From Zhengitettix transpicula (taxonomy: Eukaryota > Arthropoda > Insecta > Orthoptera > Tetrigidae): a stretch of DNA of 64,000 nt. A program made the position numbers and the translations under genes. The stretch lies in contig CM073591.1 in assembly GCA_037074705.1 (NCBI GenBank), forward strand, positions 89,074,032 through 89,138,031, given 5' to 3'. The notes under the pieces were generated by a model. It made no database searches. It had not been told where the DNA came from and saw only the letters and a list, made by a program, of their open reading frames with translations. The number at the start of each line of letters is the position of its first letter. Positions within the stretch are counted from its first letter, which is position 1. This document shows positions 57,597-64,000 of this stretch, piece after piece.

Positions 57597-59917
57597 TCAA
57601 TGTGAAAGTGAAAGATTTAGATATACTTAAAATAAATTAGAGATTTCGTATTGACATTGTCGATTGAATTCGAATTTCATTTTATTTTACAGATTATTTT
57701 TTAATATATTTGTACTTATAACTGTAACAAAATTATTTCAATTTTAAATAAAGCCGTTTTTGAACCATCAGCTACGGCGTCGTAAAAATTGAACTATGGA
57801 ACTCGATATATAGCTTCGTGGGTATTAGGCTATTCAAACACTTAGTCTGAAAAGTGTCCATAGTAGTGATGATTCTCGTCCTCAGATCAAGGTTGACTCT
57901 GTTTTATTCTTTCTAGAGAGAGAAACGTGTATTCTCAGTTCTTCACATACGTCGTGTATAATTCCAGCGCATGTAAAAGTGATTTAAGAAATTAATATGC
58001 ATAATTTTCGAGAAGGTGAGACCCTATTTTTTCATCTGTTACTGCTACAGAACTCATCTATATAAATGTGGCTATATGTATCACATATATTACGTAATTA
58101 TTTACTCAATTTCAACGAAACTAACAAACTCGGAAATCACCCATGAAAACGAATCCATTCTTTAGCTGAAGTGAACTGTGCCTCTCCCAGTGAGACGAAA
58201 GTTCGATTTTAGCAAGCCAGCGACGCGGGGAAGATGGTATTACAATTTTGAGTTTAGCTGAAGTGAACAGTGTTACTTCCTATTCACATTTAAGCCCAAT
58301 TTTAATAGAGTTGATCTATTCATAATGTTCGGCAAATTAGGTCATGCAGGGAATTATAAATTAAGCCACTATTTTAAGACGAAGGGAATTGGTAATTGAT
58401 ACCACTGCTCTAACTTTAAGAAACTTCAATTTCCATTGATTACTATCAACACGCCACATAATCTGCCTATTCAGTATGGCGGAGATAAAATCAACAATTT
58501 TTTTTTGTGTAGCAAAGTGAGTTCATAAATAGTTATGTTCTTCTTGTTCCAATTAGCAAAACTGAAAATATTGTTTATAATTTAGCAATTAAATTAATAT
58601 TGTAGTAATTTTTAAAATTTCTTTCCAAATAATTTTAAATATCTGCGAATGAAATTACTTGGATTTTACCTAAAGCTATATTAAATTATTTTACATCTTT
58701 AATTGAAAATTGGGATAAATATTACCAATAGGTACACTATAAAAGTAAAAGAATGGGTTAGATATTCTCTTTTAAAGAGATTATAGCACAGTTTAAGTGG
58801 AATGTTTGTGGTTTAAAACACAATTAAAACGTTATGGAAATACATCTTGATATCACTTGTCAGTTATATTTGCGCAATTGTTCTTATATTTTTAAAGTAT
58901 TGAATAAAGGGATAAATATAATGGTTGAGGAAAGTAAATGGTTTCGCTCAGAAAGAAAGTATACTCCGTAAATAATTCATAAAATAAGTTTCAGGTAATA
59001 AATAAAAAGGTACAATTTTCGTAAATGGTGAAAACATCTTAATTTTTAAAACATCTGTAAATACTATGCTATTTTTTTTAACAAAAAGGATTTCATTAAA
59101 TGGAGGTAGATGTTCAACTCACTAAATTTATTGAGGGTCTAAAAATAATTTGTTTTACAGGTTTTTAATAAATATATTTGATCTATTAAGCATTCCATGT
59201 TTGTCTTTCATAAATGTTTTGAAGTAATAGTGTATTAATCAATGACATATATAAAAATATTGTAATTAAAACCTTGATCAGGTGTTATCGAAAACAGTGT
59301 GTTGTTTCAGAAGTGCCATTCTTTTCTTTGGAATAAGAATAAACAGTAAAGTGGAGGTTTACACAAATACTGCGAAATATCCAAACTTTGGAATTATAGC
59401 TTTCAGTCAAATCCAAGTGCATTACCAAGAAGGTTGACTTCAAACGATAAGCAGTTACCTCAAACAGAGTGAAAATGTGAGTAGTAATGGTGTGACAGTT
59501 AAAGATAACCATCATCAAATGGCAGTCTTCAACTGGAAACATGGAAAATCTGATTTCTCGTATGCGAGTATTTACCGGTGGAATACACCTGTAATCTCAC
59601 CGAGGAAGACAATTATTGTTCCTTAGAATGTTTGAGATGACGCTAGGATAGAACATACCTACACCAGCGCACTGTATACATTAATGCTGATGCACAGGAC
59701 TGTGGTAGGTACGCAGGCCATTGTTCTCACCAGCACAATGCAATATATTCACAAGTACGGGCATTTCATCTTAACATCATGCTGGTAGGAAACCTCCTTT
59801 TCCTAGGAACTTGTGAACGTTTACGGATTTCTATGGTAAGATATTCAAAATAATAGATTTAACCCAAATGTGACTATCTGCATGTCAGGAGAAGTAAGTA
59901 CTTTGGCAGGGTTTTAA
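57597..59917. other. AT-rich stretch, nothing recognised
   Basis: ORF 59285-59542 (85 aa, minus) is not recognised. No repeat family member was seen. Confidence 0.4.
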
Positions 59918-60500
59918 TGATTTCACGATGTTTTATTTTTTAAATTTTTTTTAGGGCAACAGGCTACATGAGATGTCCACGTAGGGCAACTCCCTTTTAA
60001 TAGCATAGGAAGGGATTTAGAAGGGGGGATGCGGAAGGGTAGAGGAAGGTAGGCAAGGGTTACTAGGGCCCCCAGCTATATTTTAAGGATCCTACCCGGC
60101 ATTCGCCTAAAGAAATGCAGGGAAAACCGTAGAAAAACCTGCATCGGGTAGGTCGGGCATTGGGTACTTGTCCCACGCCCTTCCGATAGCGGGAGAGGAG
60201 TTTGCTCTGGGGACGCAGCATTCTCTTCTCCGTGCCTCGACCAGTTTAGGAGGCAGCTGGCCGACTATTCCAATGGGAATAACGAACAACTCTTACCGTA
60301 TGCCCAATTCTGTGACCCCGGAACATACACCTCTCAGAACAGGCCGAGGTACCTCGGTTCAAAAACGGAGAGGAAAAGGCATACCCAAAGATAGCCCCTT
60401 CGTATCTCTCCTAAAAGGTTCTGCCTGCGAGAGAACATCCCTCGCAGGTATTGCCTGCGAGAGAATAGCCCTCGCAGACCTCACTGTGATTTCACGATGT
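59918..60500 (-). mobile_element. Family A retroelement, copy A11, most complete, 14-bp target duplication
   Basis: TGATTTCACGATGT is duplicated perfectly at 59918-59931 and 60487-60500. The 555-bp insert ends (minus sense) in an A-rich tail. Its 5' end shows two successive palindromic head monomers, GCCTGCGAGAGAACATCCCT then CGCAGG, and GCCTGCGAGAGAATAGCCCT then CGCAG (60420-60480), followed by a second hairpin (GGAGAG at 60367 with CTCTCC at 60406). Confidence 0.92.
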
Positions 60501-60584
60501 CCCACGGACACCTTTATGTAACGGTTATATTTAAACGACTACGGAACAATCACAGTTGGAAGCTTTTTGTAGATAATTTAATTT

Positions 60585-61040
60585 AATTTTTTTTCGTGAA
60601 AGAGGCTACATGAGGGTAAACCACCACATGGTGAGAAATCTCCGTTAATAGCATAGGAATGGATTTGGAAGGGAGGATGCGGAATGTTAGAGGAAGGAAG
60701 CCTAAGGTTAACTAGTGCACCCGGGCTATATTTTAAGGATCCTACCCGGCATTCGCCATTAAGTGATGCAGGACAAACCCTAGAAAACCTGCAACAGGTA
60801 GGTCGGGCATCGGGTTTTAGTCCCATGCCCTTCCGATGGCGGGAGAGGGGTTTGCTGTGGGGTCGCAGCATTCCCTTCTCCGTGTCTCGATCAGTTGAGG
60901 CAGTTGGCCGACTGCTCCGATGGGAACAGCGAACAACTCTTACCCTCTGCCCAAGGACTTTGTTCCCTGAACATACACTTCTCAAAACAGGCCGAGGTGC
61001 CTCAGCTTGAGGGAACCTTAGTTCAAAAACGGAAAACGAT
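60585..61040 (-). mobile_element. Family A retroelement, copy A12
   Basis: Begins after a T run (inverse poly-A) with GAGGCTACATGAGGGTAAAC and runs through the family core to CCGAGGTGCCTCAGC and GGGAACCTTAGTTCAAAAAC. It lies about 85 bp from A11 in the same orientation. The 207-codon minus ORF at 60578-61201 spans it and its flank and is not conserved as protein in other copies. Confidence 0.85.
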
Positions 61041-61593
61041 TTATTTAAGAAAGTTTCAGTTACCACTAGCGCAGAGAAACCATCTTGTCTCTTTACTGAG
61101 GCTAAGTTGTTAACGTGAATACTCCTCAATGGTTGAAATACATTTGTCCAATTGTCGTCAGCTTGTCTCTCCGTCCAGTATTCAGGGAATCCTCTCCGCA
61201 CTCAACGAAGGCTGTGCTACAAGTCCCTATTTTATCGACTAACTTGGTCGATCTTTCATGTCCCCGAAATTCCATGCGCCTATCAAATCACATGGTTGAC
61301 GAAAATCCTTATATTACGAGGTATCTCGATTTCCAAGTTCTTGCCAGTAGAAAATTTGCCGATTGGAAGCGCCTGGTGGCCGGCGCGAATTATTTTTAAT
61401 TATTATTATTATTCAGTTAATGTTGGGCTTTTACCCGATGGTAAAAACATCGTCAAAGTTATAAAACTTATTAGACTTATAAGTATAACATATAAGATTT
61501 TATTAATAAATTGTTTTTGGGAATTTTTGACTACCTGGATTAAACTTCTTTAAAGACTTTTTTAATTATTACCTTTACTTCACCGGTTATTTT
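61041..61593. other. Unrecognised region with an open frame
   Basis: ORF 61115-61399 (94 aa; contains NSMRLSNHMVDENPYITRYL and ends KFADWKRLVAGANYF) lies in slightly GC-richer DNA ending in a TTATTATTATT run. It could be an unknown retroelement 3' end or an exon. No motif supports either. Confidence 0.2.
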
Positions 61594-61710
61594 CGCTGAC
61601 CAGATAAAAAAATAAAAGTATTAAGAAAAAATACCTAAATGTTCAGTTGTTTTCTGTGAACATTTGGGTATTTTTTCTTAAAACTTTTATTTATTTTTAT
61701 CTGGTAAGCG
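61594..61710. repeat. Perfect-looking hairpin, about 50-bp arms
   Basis: The left arm 61594-61645 (CGCTGACCAGAT...TACCTAAATGTTCA) and right arm 61657-61710 (TGAACATTTGGGTA...ATCTGGTAAGCG) are inverse complements with few mismatches and an 11-base loop, GTTGTTTTCTG. Part of the arm (AAAGTATTAAGAAAAAATAC) recurs at about 61845-61864. It is possibly a small foldback MITE. Confidence 0.85.
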
Positions 61711-64000
61711 TAAATTAGCTGTGTAGTAAAGTTAATAATTGAAGAAGGCTCTAAAGTAGTTAAATCCATGTGATTCCTTACTTCTTTGAAGGTTAAAAAA
61801 TTCTGAAAGACAGTTTAATAATACAGTTTAGGTTAATCATTAAAAGTATTAAGAAAAAATACCCAATTGATTATTATTGTTTTCTTAACTTGCGTCTAAT
61901 CTGATCACCGCCATTCGAGAAAGTCGTCAGTATTTCTATTGCCAAGGAATTCCAGTCACGAATTGCTCTGTTTACAAATGAATATTATCCAATGTCTGTG
62001 TGTTGCCATTTTTCTTTTGTAAGGGTGATCATATTTAGAGAAATAAGTGGGCGCTATAAGATAATTATTTTTTTTGAAGGCTGGTTCACTCGTATAAGCA
62101 TTGCATGTTTCCTCGTGTTAATTGTTGATTATAAATGCACCAGAATCGACCCCCTAAACATATTTTCAGCCCAGTTTTGAATCTTGTTCAACGCTAGTGT
62201 GTGTTCGTTTCTATATGGGTGTCTCCCTACACGTTACTCCATATTTTAAAATTGGCCTGACCAGTAATTTGAAAATACATATATTGGTTTTCCTCGTAAT
62301 TTTCCTCATGATCTTGTTTACACCCTTTACTTGCGACCTCCCTGACTTGAATTCCCAAATTTAGATCCTCTGTATTTTCGGGTCTCGTACGTGCTCCGCT
62401 CCGCATTTCACGACATAACTAATGCAGCAGAGTGACGACATCAATAACACGCAGGTTCCCATCCGTTGCTAATATCTTTGATAAAATAAGATTAAATATA
62501 TGATAATGGGGTCGAATTTAAAAAATATCGCACTAGAGTAGTGTCCTTTTTTTTTTTTTTTACAAAATATTGCTCGATAACATGTTTTTCTTCAATCGGT
62601 TAGAAACTTTCTCTCGTCTTGACTTGCTTATTTCGTAGGATTTAGCTTAGACGGATACGGAACAGATTTACCAAATAACCAACTAATCTAGGAATACCAG
62701 AAATTTAGTAACTTTTCTTTCCCTTCGGAAATGCCAAATTTCTGAAAAGTTTTAGATCGCTCCTCATAAAGTGGGTCCTCAGTTTGCCAATCGGTAGTGT
62801 CGAGCGACCAAAACAAACTGAACGTCAGGCCTATTGAACAGTGTGGCGGTTTCGGTCAAAGGATCCACAACCAACATTCTTGGTGAGGAAACAGTTAACG
62901 TTAGAAATGACGTATTTACCAATTCCATCCTGTAATTATTGTTTAATATAAACGCATGAAAATATTTATTCATCACCTTTAAGTAACACGAAGAAGCCTG
63001 AACACTCAAGAACTCTTCACATACATCTTCAACACCACTTTAAATTAATTACTTTTAAATGGAAAAGTTTGCAACAGACAATGATTAGAATCCTCAGTAG
63101 TATAACGTTGCTATAAGATGTCTTTGTATTAAAATTGCACAGTCAATTAAGGATCCCATCTATAAATAGTAGGGCCAATAAATGTAACCTGAATTAAGCA
63201 AAATATTAGCTCTGTTTACTACAGATCTTTGGACTTGAAGAAATCCAATACCACCTGTTCCTTTACTGAGGTATAAGCGAACGTCAAGAGCAACAGCAGC
63301 TATCAATATTTCATAATCCTCGTCACTCATCGTGTAGGTGTTGGAGGACACGTGTCGATTTTTGAAGTCTCTGTTGCATTTATCGATCGGAACAGACGGG
63401 ATGCACCTTTACAATATAAAGAGTAAAGTTGAAAGTTTTATTAAAGTCCTAAGATTTGTAAGCCCTTGCTAAAGAACCATATTCAGGTAATATATGAAAC
63501 ATTTAAATAAACTATGAAGAAATGTTTATTTAGAATAGTAACCTATAATTTGCCTTTAAACGTTTCAAAATAATTGTTCTTCTAAAACCTATTTTAATTA
63601 TGAGTCATATTGTATTCATTCGGAGGAATTTTATCGGTGATTCCTTTTACTTCAGATTTACTTGATAATATTTACAATTTAGACAGTTTTGTAAATTAAA
63701 CTAAGGGTTTTTGGAGTAAATATTTATACTTTTTAATGTAATGTGACAAAGAATTGACACTGTCGGTAATGAAACGTATTTTATATAGCATGAATAAATC
63801 GCTCAAAAGTGGCAGTCCGATGGGGATTTTACAAAATCAAATATTTGAGGAATTCGTCATACGAGATCTGTAACAAACAATTTTTTACCGTAATCTAAGT
63901 TAATAAAATTAATTAATTGACTGTCAACTTGGATTATCACGATTCCAAAATTCAATATCAATACTAAGCGAAAAATAAATTTATCAATTTTAATTTGGAT
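61711..64000. other. AT-rich stretch, no gene recognised
   Basis: It holds a partial hairpin arm at 61845-61864 and a T16-type run near 62547. ORFs 61992-62180, 62779-63009 and 63160-63351 show no recognisable domain. Confidence 0.4.

Noticed and set aside
60578..61201. 207-codon minus-strand ORF, the longest in the window
   Set aside because: Most of it is family A copy A12 plus flank. The frame is not conserved in other family A copies and there is no protein motif.

Overview
This window looks like intergenic or intronic DNA from a large, AT-rich, repeat-filled insect genome. The basis is pervasive AT-rich sequence with short ORFs only, no bacterial-style gene packing, (TA)n microsatellites, an insect-type DD34D mariner, piggyBac-like and non-LTR retrotransposon relics, tRNA-derived and other SINE-like repeats, and LTR-like elements inserted in ATAT targets. 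A polyneopteran insect (cockroach, termite, stick insect) would fit, but the sequence does not prove it. No complete host gene was recognised. Two short ORFs with plausible splice context (about 33.7 kb and 43.7 kb) are the only candidate host exons.

Most of what can be named is mobile DNA in a few repeated families. Family A is a GC-rich, poly-A-tailed SINE-like retroelement (12 intact, degraded or fragmentary copies, near 1.9, 2.4, 8.4, 12.9, 24.4, 26.5, 26.8, 34.8, 38.5, 44.6, 59.9 and 60.6 kb). Three copies have clear 12-15 bp target-site duplications and a fourth has a weaker 11 bp candidate. Its 5' part is a series of palindromes and I see no convincing tRNA boxes. Family B is an LTR-like element of about 0.9-1.1 kb with ends TGTAAT...ATTACA and an ATAT target duplication (29-1004, 4018-5083, 17639-18586, 31449-32345, 48083-49190, plus a diverged relative from 23199). 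In three copies a motif resembling a retroelement primer-binding site (TGGCGCCCAACGTGGGGC type) lies inside the element's outer boundary. A second LTR-like family is a 618 bp element at 28454-29071. Family C is a MITE of about 200 bp (four copies). Family D is a foldback repeat (32781-33065 is a near-complete palindrome).

Protein-coding relics of transposons are a frameshifted mariner (20144-21368), a piggyBac-like C-terminus (35472-35846), a degraded non-LTR retrotransposon with a tandemly repeated pre-RT segment (38040-41215, itself split by a family A insertion), a LINE C-terminal fragment (30727-31119) and a LINE RNase H/C-terminal fragment (45902-46376).

Between these are long AT-rich stretches where I see no gene. 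Several GC-richer islands (1090-1440, 10540-10930, 19240-19680, 25650-25940, 37540-37935, 50890-51220, 56150-56560) stand out from the background and could be conserved non-coding or regulatory DNA, but this is inference from composition and motifs only. All repeat boundaries were read by eye.
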